DNA of 64,000 nt, taken from positions 2,462,219-2,526,218 of the forward strand of contig JANPWX010000449.1 in the NCBI GenBank assembly GCA_024734555.1, in the 5' to 3' direction. Below are positions 28,180 to 39,330 of this stretch, piece after piece. Within the stretch, counting starts at the first letter, position 1; each line of letters begins with the position of its first letter. The position numbers were made by a program, and so were the translations under genes. The DNA comes from Trochalopteron elliotii (Eukaryota; Chordata; Aves; Passeriformes; Leiothrichidae). The notes under the pieces are model-generated. The model was not told the origin of the DNA. It did not search any database and worked only from the letters and a program-made list of their open reading frames with translations.

Positions 28180-28534
28180 AATATCAAAAGGAGGCTCTGG
28201 GTGGACCTTATCATTCTCTACAACTACCTGAAAGGAGGTTGAAGGAAAATCAGGGTCGGACACTTCTCCTGGGCAGCTAGTGGTAGGACAAGAGGGCATA
28301 ACCACAAGCTGCACCAGAGAATGTTCAGACTGGACATCACAGAGAATGTCTTTACTGGAAGGGTAATTAAGAACTGGCATGGGTTGTGCTGGAACCACTG
28401 TCTCTGGATGTATTCAAGAAATTACTAGATACAGGACTTAGCACAACGATCTAGTTGTTCTGTGGTAGGTCAAATGTTGGACTCGGTGATCTTGGAGGTC
28501 TTTTCCAACATTTATGAGTCTATAATTCTATGAC
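28180..28534 (+). mobile_element. CR1 LINE 3' fragment, sense
   Basis: Sense-strand CR1 blocks are readable in order: GGACCTTATCATTCTCTACA, ACTACCTGAAAGGAGGTTG, CAAGAGGGCATAACCACAAG, GTTGGACTCGGTGATCTTGG, AGGTCTTTTCCAACATTTAT and the terminal ATTCTATGA. The 5' side is truncated, as usual for CR1. Confidence 0.88.
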
Positions 28535-28814
28535 TAAAACAACTGAGATCTGAAAAATTGAAATTTTGACATGTTAGCTATTCATCTTATTTTCCCTTAC
28601 ATTCTGTGGCAAGAAGTAGCAGTTTATTGAGTCTATAATATCACATGTCATTGTTGTCTTCCTTTCTACTGCCTGTGAGGTGAGGCCAGCCTCACTACCT
28701 TTTGTGCAGATATCCAGAATCCAAATATTTAAAATGAGGTCTCCAGTGAAGGTTTCCATCTCATGGTTTGTTTGATTTTGGTGATTTTGACAATGCAATG
28801 TGAATAGACAATGT

Positions 28815-28844
28815 CAATAGACAATGCAATTGCATTGTCTATTG
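28815..28844. repeat. Perfect 30-bp palindrome
   Basis: Each 15-bp half (CAATAGACAATGCAA) is the exact reverse complement of the other, with no spacer; the centre is between 28829 and 28830. Two further partial copies of the half-site, AATAGACAATG and GACAATGCAATG, lie immediately to the left (28788-28813), so direct and inverted copies are clustered. Confidence 0.95.
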
Positions 28845-31800
28845 CTCTAAGTGATAAGTGGGATACAATAGCAACTTTAGAATAAAATCTCTCTCAGAAA
28901 AACTAAACCACCACAGTGGGAAATGCATGGAGGAGGATCAGATTAACTAACCAGTTTGTGAGAAGTCTACTGGCTTCCATCAAGTTCTGGGGGGTTTTCT
29001 GGGTGTGTTTAGTTTGTTGGCTTTTGGTGGAAGTCTTTTTGTGTATGTTTTGGTTTTTGTTTTGGTGTTTTGCTGGGTCTAGTTTGGGTTCTTTTTTGTT
29101 ACAGTTAATACAATTTCATCAGAAAAATATTATTTATTCACATTTTGCTGTGTTTTAATACTGATCCCAGTTCTCATAGGAGATAATCTGGATGGACACC
29201 TTATCAACAGAGCTTCCTGCTATTCTTGCATCTCTCTCCCAGGCTATTGCCAAGCTACACGTCATTGAGCAGTCTAAGAGGAAACCAACGTGCATGCACA
29301 GACCAGAGTACAAAGTATATCTCTGTTTAAAAACTTGAGGAGCAACACTGATACAATCCAGTTTACAGAATGAATGCATGTATTTCCATAAGCTTAGAAG
29401 ACTGAAAACTTCCACTGAAACAATGTAATTAAAAGTTACAATGAAAAACATGGGTTATCATTCTTAGTGGCATTTGATTAAACATGCTAGCTTGCAAAAA
29501 TACACAAATGAAGGTCACATTTGCAAGTATTATAAGACAGTCTACATTTTAATTAGATAGTTGAGAAATGTCAATGAGTTAGTAACTGACCAGGAGTCAC
29601 ATATAGAAAAAAAGGAATAAAGGAAAACAAAACATCACACAAAAAGTCAGAATCTTTACTCTCTATAAAGTTCAAACATTACAAAGACAGTTTTCGAAGA
29701 AATTTTGGGGCTGATTCAGTGAATTTGCCTCATCACTTTTCTCTGTGTAAAGAAAGAATGCACTTTAGTCAAATTACTGTGTACCATTGTTTGAGCTTTA
29801 CTGAGCTATGCTGTGCCTTTTAAAACAAACTATGAAATATAACATGGTAGTATTTGTGGTTTATATTTGTACCCATGGACTGTACCCAAGGAACTTGTGC
29901 AAACATTTGCTGTCTTGTGATCCCCTTTCCCTCAGAGTCAGCTTTCTCCCACAACAACACATATGAAATAAAGTTGAGTTTAACCTGACATATTACAAAT
30001 TACAGGAATAAAATTCTTTCACATTATCTTGGAATTCATTTTTTTTTTCTAAAAGCAAAAATCCCATCAGTAATCAGTGGAAGACAGGTTCTCTGTTACC
30101 TGTGGCATTGTTGTTTTCCTTGTTGTCTTAAGTCTTACCAACCTGACTGATGAGCAGTGTGTGCTGGAAATAATAAGAGATGCATGAATAATTTATTGAG
30201 CTGATACAGATTCATTAAAAAATTACCAAAACTATTTCATATCAGTGTGCTGTTGAAAATCCATTAAGAAAATGTGCACTGGAAATTAAAAAGAAGTAGT
30301 CTATCTTAAAAGTGTCATGACACTGTTAAAGTTGCAATAAATCTTGTAGTTCTAGTTCAAAGAAATATGAAAACTAACCCAAATCACTGATTTTATTGTG
30401 GGTGGTTTCTAGTTGCTTGTAAATAGTAAAGTTTTATTTTTACCACTTGAGTCTATATCTTCCTTACCTGTCTCTTCTTGCAACTGAAGGAACCTTTGGA
30501 TGTTTCATCCCAAACACTTATTTCTCAGAATGAGGCTAGGGAAAACAGAATTTCATTGTGAAGCACAAGTACAGCAGCATTTTGAGAACTACCCATAGTA
30601 GTTTTGATGAAATTTCCCAAGGATTTTTAGAGTAGACTGGTAAAGTAAAAAAAGCACATTAGAGAGTAATATCTATTCTCCAGCAGTTTAACTATGTACT
30701 TAAATAATGGAATATATAAATTTATTCTCCCAAATCTCAGAAGTCTAATCCAAACCAAATTAAAGGAATAATTTTACTGTAAATTGTACTCCAATAAAAA
30801 TATATTCTAATTAAGGCACTGTAACTAGGCAGTTCAGAAGTCTAAATCTCTGAAGGTGAATGCTCGAATTAGGAAGTAGGTTTTGTTTTCAGATAAGTGT
30901 GTTTTCTGCTGTAGTTGTCAGTAACGATCACAGGCTACAGTCTTTCAGTAAACAAAACAAGAAATATTTCCTTATGTATAATTTATTAACCATTTCCAGT
31001 TATGTATTACAAGAGAAACTTTACTCAGATACAGCATCCCCGTGAGCATGACAGAGCAACTGGAGTCAGGGTGAAATTTCACATTGATCACTAATCCCAG
31101 CCAAAAAAAGCAATTATAGCATAGAAGGTCAGAAAACAGATTAGGTAACACTATCATTACTGCAGAACCTTTTCACCAGGTCGAGTGACTTTTGTACCCT
31201 CTCCTTCTCTTCTGTCCCATGGTACTTTGTGTTCCTGCCATGTAAGATCTTGTTGATTCTTTCGTTCTTTCAAATCCTGAAAGAACCAAAAGCAGAAGTA
31301 GTGTTCCCCATACGACTAGATAACAAAGAATTATAATTTTTTATTTTTCTTTTTAAGCGGGAGAAGAATTGAAGTCTTCTTAACTTGATGAGGCAGCACA
31401 GAGCAACTTTATTTCACAAATTTGCCTACACAAAACATTTCAGCAAAAAGAAGTCGTCAGAACTATTTCGGTGTGGTTGAATTCTATTTACTAGAATAGC
31501 TCATAGTGTTACATACACAAACAGGAGAGTCATAAAATGACAAATGCTACATGTTATGCCAATGTGGAAAGGATGTCCGATTTTTAAATATTTATCACCA
31601 GCAGAGATGACAATGATCTTCTTTTCTTCCAGCCACTTCCAATTGTCCTCCAAAAGATCTGTTCCCTCATAGACACTGGATATGCAGTCTGGATCCCTCT
31701 GCTCATCTCTATGAATATATTTTTGAATATTCTTCTCACCTCCTTAATACTGTTGCATTTTCAGGACAACTGATTTAACTGATTTCAATACTTCTGTTTG

Positions 31801-32491
31801 CTTTCTTCCTGCAGGTCTTGAGTTACAGTTTTTAATCTATTATAATGTAATTTATTTCCTTTATATTTGGCATTATCCAGGGACTGAAAACTTGGGTAAT
31901 ATTCTTTATCTTTAAACACTGACATTTTAAGTAGTCAGAAAAGGCAAAAAGGGGAACTTGAAGAGACAGCAGAGGAGGCGACTAGCATATGTATGTTTTT
32001 GGGAAAGGCATTTGTGCCTACAGGTACTCCTGGCCCGTTTAGCTAGCCTGCTTGATTTACAGAGTAGTGTTGAATTGAGAGGCTTATTTAGCTTCAAGCC
32101 AGTGTTTCTGCATTGCACATGCAAAGTGAAAGAAGGCTGTGAAGGAAAGATGGTGGCCTGGCAGACACTTTTCAACTATGAGATAAAAATATAGGATCAT
32201 AGAAATAGAATTAAAAACATTGAAAACTCATGTTTCCATAAGTAAGAAATTTAATAATCACCTGATATTTATATTGTGGTGAAGTTGAAGGGAAATTTTC
32301 TTAGAGCTCTATGCTGCTACCCAATTCTTTTCAGAAGCTGAGTCTCATCAAGCCTGGGATGTTTCTGTCACTCCTTTTATAGATAAAACTTTTCTACTTT
32401 TCTACTGCTTAACTAAACATTCTTTTGCAAAGTGACAGATTTTGTCTCTATTCAGTGTTCACTGCTTGTTGGTTTTTTGATTTTTTTCCAG
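28845..32491. other. AT-rich intronic stretch, nothing recognised
   Basis: No gene or known transposon was recognised between the palindrome and the linker exon, other than the acceptor pyrimidine tract just before 32492. Confidence 0.5.
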
Positions 32492-32707
32492 AATATTCAG
32501 AAGCTGTTCCTGGTCTCCCCACATCATATGCTGCTATCCTAAGAATCAAATCTGGTAGCTCATCTTTAGCCTCATTTAATTCAAAGAACAGACCACGATT
32601 AAGCAGTCCTTCCTTAGGAAGTGGATCTTCACCAGGCTGGAGAGGAGCTGCACATTATCGCTCCCCAACAAACCTCTACCACTTTTCCGAGACCTTCAAA
32701 CATGACG
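32492..32707 (+). CDS. CNTN5: CNTN5 coding exon: mature N-terminus and Ser-rich linker
   Basis: This 216-bp internal exon codes for the segment just after the signal peptide of contactin-5, a GPI-anchored neuronal immunoglobulin-superfamily adhesion protein. It begins after a strong acceptor (pyrimidine tract ending in CCAG at 32480-32491) and ends at a consensus GTAAGT donor at 32708. The translation starts in a split Glu codon (G|AA), continues [20 protein letters not shown], and then becomes rich in Ser, Pro and Arg. The motifs [17 protein letters not shown] and SPTNLYH match the N-terminal linker of human CNTN5 as I remember it, and other contactins lack this extended linker. The exon ends in a second split codon (G|AA) that joins the next exon. 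The upstream exon with the start codon and signal peptide was not found. The gene assignment is confident; it rests on recall of the human protein, not on a search. Confidence 0.93.
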
Positions 32708-33390
32708 GTAAGTGTAGCTTCCCCTTCTAAAACTTGGAAACATTTTTCAAAATCATCACTTATTTTTATCAACCTACTTCAGTATTTTTCAGACATAATT
32801 TTGAATTATTAATTCAAATTACCCAATAATTAATTAATTAACTATTGTATTAAATGTCACAAGGTAGAAATGAGCTGCTTTCCTTTAGGTTCTTCAGAAC
32901 AGCCTGAAACTCACCAGTTAAAATATCCTTTCTTAAAGATTCCCATGCAGAATAGTTTTATGCAAGGGTTGCTACATGAAAATAAGAAACCAGTGATTTG
33001 AAATTCCAGTACAGCACAATTTCATCTAGTAGTAAATGTAATCTTAGTAATCTAAGCCATTTTTTATGCATACTTTTTTTTCTCCTTGGATTTTTTTTTT
33101 ATTTAATCATGATTGCCAGTAATATAAATTAAACATGAAGAGTAAATCTTATAAAACTACTTTTTCTCTAAATTATCTATTCTGTGTATTCAGCTCTGTC
33201 ATGCATGTACTTATGTGCATGCTTGGATAGTGTTTCTGGTGTGATAGGGTGTCATTCACCTCTAAATGCAACAATTCATAGTAACAATACCTATTTTCCC
33301 ATGTTTGGTAATATTTAAAAAGACACATTTCTAATACCATTTCTTTAGTGAAAATAATTACCCGAATTGCAGTCAAAAAAGATAGAAATG

Positions 33391-33447
33391 CAGAAAGTAA
33401 GAAAGGAAGGAAAGAGAGGGAGGTAAGTAGGGAGGGAGGGAGAGATT
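33391..33447. repeat. Purine-rich simple repeat (GGAA/GGGA type)
   Basis: A G/A tract with GAAAGGAAGGAAAGAGAGGG and AGGGAGGGAGGGAGAG. Confidence 0.85.
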
Positions 33448-36039
33448 AGAGGATACATACGCATATTAGTCTAAGGATGTGAAAGAGGAAAGAATTGTGA
33501 TTAATAACTTGCAGTTAAATTCACAATAATATGAGTGTGATAACAGGTTACTACTTCTCTCAGCAAAGTCTTCTTTTTTTCCTCAGAAAATGTCTTGCAT
33601 GTACTGAAAGTTAATGATGTGTGCATGTGGTTTGTGTAGAAAAATGGCTTATATACAAGCATAAATATGTTCCCTGAATACAGTTTGATCTACAAAACAA
33701 CTTGATCCTGTCAGGAGATAAATTCTCTTTGATGCCATTTCTGGAATAAGGGTATGTTTCTACAGTTGTCCTTCCACTGTAATACTCTTTTAAGCAGTGA
33801 CTAGAGTAAACTCAGTTTTTCCCCATTCACCAGACACTGATAACTCCTCCAAGGATAACCTTTTAAAAGCAGGTTAAATTTAATGTCCATTATTAGAACT
33901 ATAGTCTATTATCCTGATCTTTGACAGCACAAGTCCCTAAAGACTGAAGGAGAAAGCAAAAAATACAGACTATTTGAATAATATAGTACAAGCCAGAACT
34001 AGAAATCCTGGAGATCTCCAGAAACCATGGTGAGATCAAACCTCAGGAATGATCATCGTACCATAGATATGATCTATGATTTAGGTCAGCAATCATAACT
34101 CTTCTCAAAACACTGGGGCCACATAGCAGCTCAGCAGTTGAGATTCATCAGTTTTTCAGGAGTAGGTGAAAAACCACTGACTGGAGACAAAATTGAAAAA
34201 GGACCATACCTCATAAGGCCTAATGAATAGAGTATTTGACCAAGAAGAGAGGAACACTATTCTTCTAAAGACTACTTAAAATAGTCCTAGGAGACTTATT
34301 TCACTTACAGGTCTTAGCATATCCAGCTGTGTAGACACTTGTAGAAATACGTAAATCAGAGTCACCTGATGATGTTTTAAAAGCCCTTGATTAACTGAAA
34401 TGCCTGCATAGCACAAGTATAGATATGAGACAGTATTTACAAAAGGTCAGCACGTGACCATATCCGTAAGTAGGATAATCTGTGTCATCTAAGAGGACTT
34501 GAACACATCTGTTATGGCAGCTGAATGTAACTTATTTTCGAAACCTCTCTCAGTTCTGTTAATAACTTGATGCCTGAATAAATATCTTTGATATTTAGAA
34601 ACTGAGAATAAGTGACTCTTTCAATTATCTGTCATTACACTTACTTATATCACTAAATTTCTTGATTTTGATTTGGCCTCAAGGTTTTTTTTTTGGTTTC
34701 GTGTTTTTGGGTTTTTTTTCATTTTTATAGGTCTTGAAGTAAAGATATTCTAGTTATCATCCTATAACTGCTATGTGATGATAGAGTTAAGTGGTCATAT
34801 CTACCAGCCAAGGCTTCCTAAATGAGGAAATGCTACAGCATCCTGTGATAATGAGACACCACTGCTTCAAGTGAGAGGGCATTTTTAAGAGGAAAGAAAA
34901 CATGTTTTATATTATTATAATGGAGAATTTGCATAATTCAAACCACTAATATATGCCATAAATTCATGAGTGAAGTTTGACATAAAAAACATCCAAAAAT
35001 ATTTTATTAGCTGCTGAATTATACCAGTTCTCAAGTGACTTCTCAAATGATTTCCCAGCAGACATGCCCAAACACCTGACATGGCTTGTAATACAGGTCC
35101 TTTTATACTGACTTGATGCTGCTTCATTTGCACTTTCAATTCAACATGTGTTTCCTGATAGCTTAAATTAAAAGAACTGTGCTCTAGCTCACTGCTGACT
35201 TTAAACTATCTGGATTTAGCATAAACATGCAGCTAAGGCAATGTGTTCCTTCTCTTCAAACTATGTATCAATGGGTAAAATCATGACTAAAAAATGTGGA
35301 TAGAAAGTATGAATTATTCATTAAATACTCTTGAAGAATCAGAAAACTGCAAACTCTTATATTTTCTTACTGTTCCAAAAACTTTTGGAATTGCTGCAGT
35401 GAAGATAATTTAACTTAACCTTGAATAATGACTCTCTTTGTCTTCCCATCTTTGGTTTGACATGTTTCACAAGAAAATGAAGAACAGAATCTGTGTCGCA
35501 ACTGAAAGTGCTTGAATCAATTAACCCCAAGATATGCAAGATTCAAATCTAATTTTTGTAAAATGAGAATTCCTGTTTCCCCATCATCTGCTAGATTCAG
35601 AACTTACCAGATTTACAGACACAAGCTACTAATTTTTTTTTCCATTGCTAAAAATATTTGACAACGTTGATTCATATGGCATGCAGTTTAGATACCATAA
35701 GCTAAATTTAGAACAGAATTGTTTCAGAACACAGGACAGAGAAAGCATTTTCAAGCAACAGTAAAATCTTGTATCATCTTGCTTAATATACAAATAAACA
35801 TTTCAGAAAAGAGAAATCTGAAAGTATGAGAAAATAATTTAATCTTCTTTGCAGTATAAATTTAATAATGCATATACTGTACAGTGTTCTACCATGAGCA
35901 CACTAGAATCAACTTATATACCTTGAGGCATGTGTATCAGCCTCAGCTTACCTCAAAAGGAGTTACAAAATTTCTCAGCTTTTAAGTTGACTGAAACACA
36001 GTTTAAAAATTAAAACTTTTTAGAAATGCATATGTTGCA

Positions 36040-36083
36040 AATATATATGTGTGGATATGTATATATATATATACACGTATATG
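36040..36083. repeat. AT/GT microsatellite
   Basis: An interrupted (AT)n with ATGTGTGG and ACACGT interruptions. Confidence 0.85.
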
Positions 36084-36773
36084 TCTCTGCTTCTATATAA
36101 GCAAAATAATTATTGTAAATTTCAGCCACCTTAGTTAATTTTAAAATATGCTACACAAAGATCTAATCATTGGAACATGTTTTGCCTTGATGAATTTGTG
36201 GACTTTTTTTTATTATATTAAAGGAAATTTCGAAAATATGTAATATTTTGACATATGATAGTGATATTAAAATGAATAGTAATTTTATTTCTTAGGTGTA
36301 TAGGTGAAAGATTATATCATAGGACCTACTTGTAAAATAAATATTAGTACTGAAGTGAATACATTTTTTCAGTGTTTAAACAAAAAACAAAATAGCTTCT
36401 AGCTTGTATCTGGGAAAAGCAATAGGTTTCTATTTAAATGTGTGAATATACATCTAAAATATTTCTGAATATACTGAACAGGTTAAACTGTCTTATTCCA
36501 TGATAACAAAGGTAATCAGATGATCTTTTAGAGTTATCAACTGAAGTTCATACAACAAGCATAAGTTGTAAACCAAGAAAGGAAAGAGAAAAATTCAAAA
36601 CCAAGGTTGATAATGAGAAGCATCACAGTGTGATCCACCTATACCAAAAAGAATCTTTCAATTTGAAGGCCCAATCTGAAATTAAACAGTTTTGGTTAAT
36701 TTAAATTACTCCTTCTTATATGCAGGTTTCAGGAACATATATAGCCTTATCAGCAACAATTTCTTCAACCTTC

Positions 36774-37327
36774 TGTAGTGGCTTGAAAGCAAAACGAGTG
36801 AGAGGCTCCAAGTCAGAAATACAATTTAATAGGAAGAAGAAAAAAAAAAGGTAAAATAAAATAAATGCAATAATACAAAAGACCACTGACAGAGTCAGAA
36901 TACAACCTGAGTGGGATGATGGAAGCAGTGATCCTGTAGAAAGGTCTGGTAGCTCTGATCCTCTGGGAATCCAGTGGGTAAGGTCCCCCATATTGTCCCA
37001 AGTCCCAGATTATATCCAGGTGAGAATGCTTTGCTCCTCCCCCTGGGCGGAGCATCTCACAATGGGATAATGAGTCATACAGGGGGTCCTTGATGGCCCA
37101 TTAAAGTGAGATAACTATGATATCTATGAGTCATGCAGCAGGCCATTAACAGAAGACCCATTAACAAAAGACCCATTAACAGAAGACACTTTAACAGAAG
37201 AGAGAGGGAGAACCTGGAAGAACACTGCTTCAACAATTGGTTACAACAGTTCATTAAAATGGTGATAGAATACTTTGTGCATATCTTATACTACAACCCA
37301 GGACGCCTTCTTAATGTGTCCTGAACA
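36774..37327 (-). mobile_element. Endogenous retroviral LTR (antisense)
   Basis: On the minus strand the segment begins TGTTCAGGACACATTAAG and ends AAGCCACTACA. It contains a GATATAATC TATA-like box (complement of about 37010-37015), an ATTAAA polyadenylation signal (complement of 36825-36830), then GACTTGGAGCCTCTCACTCG and the TG...CA end. This is U3-R-U5 order. U3 contains a 15-bp minisatellite. No matching target duplication was found with these ends, so the U3 border is tentative and could lie as far as about 37460. Minus-strand frames here are shadows. Confidence 0.65.
37144..37203. repeat. 15-bp tandem repeat in LTR U3, 4 copies
   Basis: Units starting at 37144, 37159, 37174 and 37189 follow the consensus CATTAACAGAAGACC, with one to three changes each. 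Repeats of this kind in U3 are common enhancer-type arrays in retroviral LTRs. Confidence 0.9.
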
Positions 37328-37780
37328 GGTCAGGATGGTCATTGGGATGTAGTTTGGTCTGTGTTGTGTCAAATCATGCAGGTACTCTTCTGGATAGGGC
37401 CTGTATGCAGTGTACAATCAACTGTATTTTAGGATGGAAGGTCTGTTAATGATCCCTCATTTTAGGCTGCTTTAGAAGTTCTATCATTTGACGTTCCTTG
37501 TGTAACTTTTCTTTAGTAAGTTCTTTCATCTTTACATGGGTTCAAGAAGTCTTTGAAACATGAAGGTGGAAAATAAAGCAATAGGAAAACATTCCTCCTG
37601 ATCCTGTAAAAAGGGCTTCTAAAAGGACATGAGCAAAGGGGAGAAGACCTGAGGGAATACTTCCTTCCCCCATGTACAAAGGCTCCCTAAACAAATCCCC
37701 TCCCATAACGTGTCTGCTGTTTCTTCCACCAGTAGCCCAGACTGAAAAGATGGCTCCATGACTGATTAGGCTAGTCATGT
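37328..37780 (-). pseudogene. Possible internal remnant upstream of the antisense LTR
   Basis: Upstream of the LTR in its own orientation there is a 78-codon open frame (37542-37778, minus). After its stop the same frame stays open for about 31 Lys/Glu-rich codons, to a second stop near 37450. Position and composition would fit the 3' end of a decayed retroviral gene, but no diagnostic motif was recognised and the expected polypurine tract was not seen. It may instead be unrelated intron sequence. Confidence 0.25.
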
Positions 37781-39089
37781 ATCTTGGAGGGTACTTATTT
37801 AAGAAAATATTTATAATAACCTAATTCTTTTCTTCTTTAGAAGTACAGCACATAAAATTATCAGACACCAAAAGTAACAGTGCCAGTGCAGCTCCAATGC
37901 AGGAGTTTGAACAGGGTCATACTTCTTTCCTTCCCACCTCTGTGTTCTCAAGGTTCCAGGAATTAGTCCATTTTCTCAGTGTATTAATTGACCTGGAATT
38001 TCATCAGCAATGGTGGCAAGAAAGCAACTGTTGAGGAATTACACTATTTCAGTTGCTACAGGATTAAAAGTACAGGAAACTTTTTTCTCATCTGCAGTTT
38101 GTTGTTATGATAACTGCATTGCTCAGCAAGAAGAACTAAAGAACATCCGATATTTTTTCTTCATCAGTAACTGAGAGAGAGAATGAAAATCTGAAAAAAT
38201 GTCTGTAGATAAGAGAGAAACATTTTGGCTACTGTCTGAGTTGCAGGATACTGATTCCAGTTTATGTTCCCATGAGGATTTAAATACTTGGCACTAAGTC
38301 ACATTTTCCAGAATTTTTAAGTGAGAAGTGCTGTAATGAGAACACTGGCACTCAAAGAATATTGAAGCACTGCTCTTAAGAATATTCATGAGTTTAAAAG
38401 AGGGATTTTTTTCATATTTTGATTGTTTCCTATATCCTTGCCTTTCTGGATGATACCACTTTAAATAGTAAATCCTAATGAGAGTACTTAGTGCTTTTAG
38501 TTGCCTAGGTTGAAAAAAAAAATGGCAACTTAAAACTTGTAAGGGGACCACAAACTATCTGCTGCACTGCTGGTTGCAGTGCACACCTGTATTCCCAAGA
38601 CTCTGTGCCAAATCACTGTTCTTAAATAAGATACCACTTAAAGCATCCAGTTTTATGTATCTTATTTAGTAAAAACCTCCATGAGGAACAGAAATATTTC
38701 CCTTGAGAAATTACAATAGTAAATTGAAATATATGCATGCTAACATGTATGTTGAATATTCATTTAATTTTATGTTCTCCATAATTTAGAAAGAAAAAAA
38801 TAAAGTGTGGAGCTCAAATCCTGCTGTGCACACTCACAAAGGACTGTTTAAGAGCATGGGTCACAGTTAGCTAAAACATGGGTACAAAGAAATTTGATGC
38901 CTTTGGATCCCTGAAGGCATCAGAAAAAAAATGAGTATAAAAGTGTGTGTGTGTAAATATATGGCTTATATATTCATCCACACAAAGATAAATACATAAA
39001 TATAAGAAGAAAATGAGGGCAATAAGGATAAGACCAGGGATATTTCCCAAAAGGACCACACAAAACAGAAGACCCAGCCAATGGTTCAT

Positions 39090-39330
39090 TAATCAGAAAG
39101 TTTTATTTCAAGGTCACACAGAGGGGTTGGGTTGTTCTCCTCTCTGTGGCTTGAGGGGAACCTGCAGCTGTCTGTGGGACCATGCTGTGCTGTAGAGTAG
39201 GGCCAGAGGTGCCTCCTGGTCCTAAGGTTGATGGCTGAGGCAAAAGCTGCAGAAATCTCTGTCTGAATGGCTTAGGGAGAGGATAAGAGTGTGCCATGGT
39301 CTGGTCCTACACCTAGCCTTGAATCTTTTG
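39090..39330 (-). other. GC-richer patch with AATAAA, possibly retro-derived
   Basis: On the minus strand a GC-rich block runs into GACCTTGAAATAAAACTTTC. That resembles the R region of an LTR or a processed 3' end. TG...CA borders, target duplications and a poly(A) tail were not found. A 64-codon minus frame (39103-39297) is present but matches nothing I know. Confidence 0.3.

Larger units (their letters stand above)
1..32491 (+). other. CNTN5: Probable CNTN5 intron upstream of the linker exon
   Basis: No exon with a convincing splice frame and homology was seen in the 32.5 kb before the linker exon. The linker exon starts inside a codon, so at least one upstream coding exon, carrying the start codon and signal peptide, must exist outside the window. 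CNTN5 is known for very large introns, so this stretch is best read as one intron. The repeats in it are listed separately. Confidence 0.75.

Noticed and set aside
1..32491. Search for the CNTN5 signal-peptide exon
   Set aside because: No Met-initiated hydrophobic stretch followed by a donor in the required phase was convincing; the exon most likely lies outside the window.
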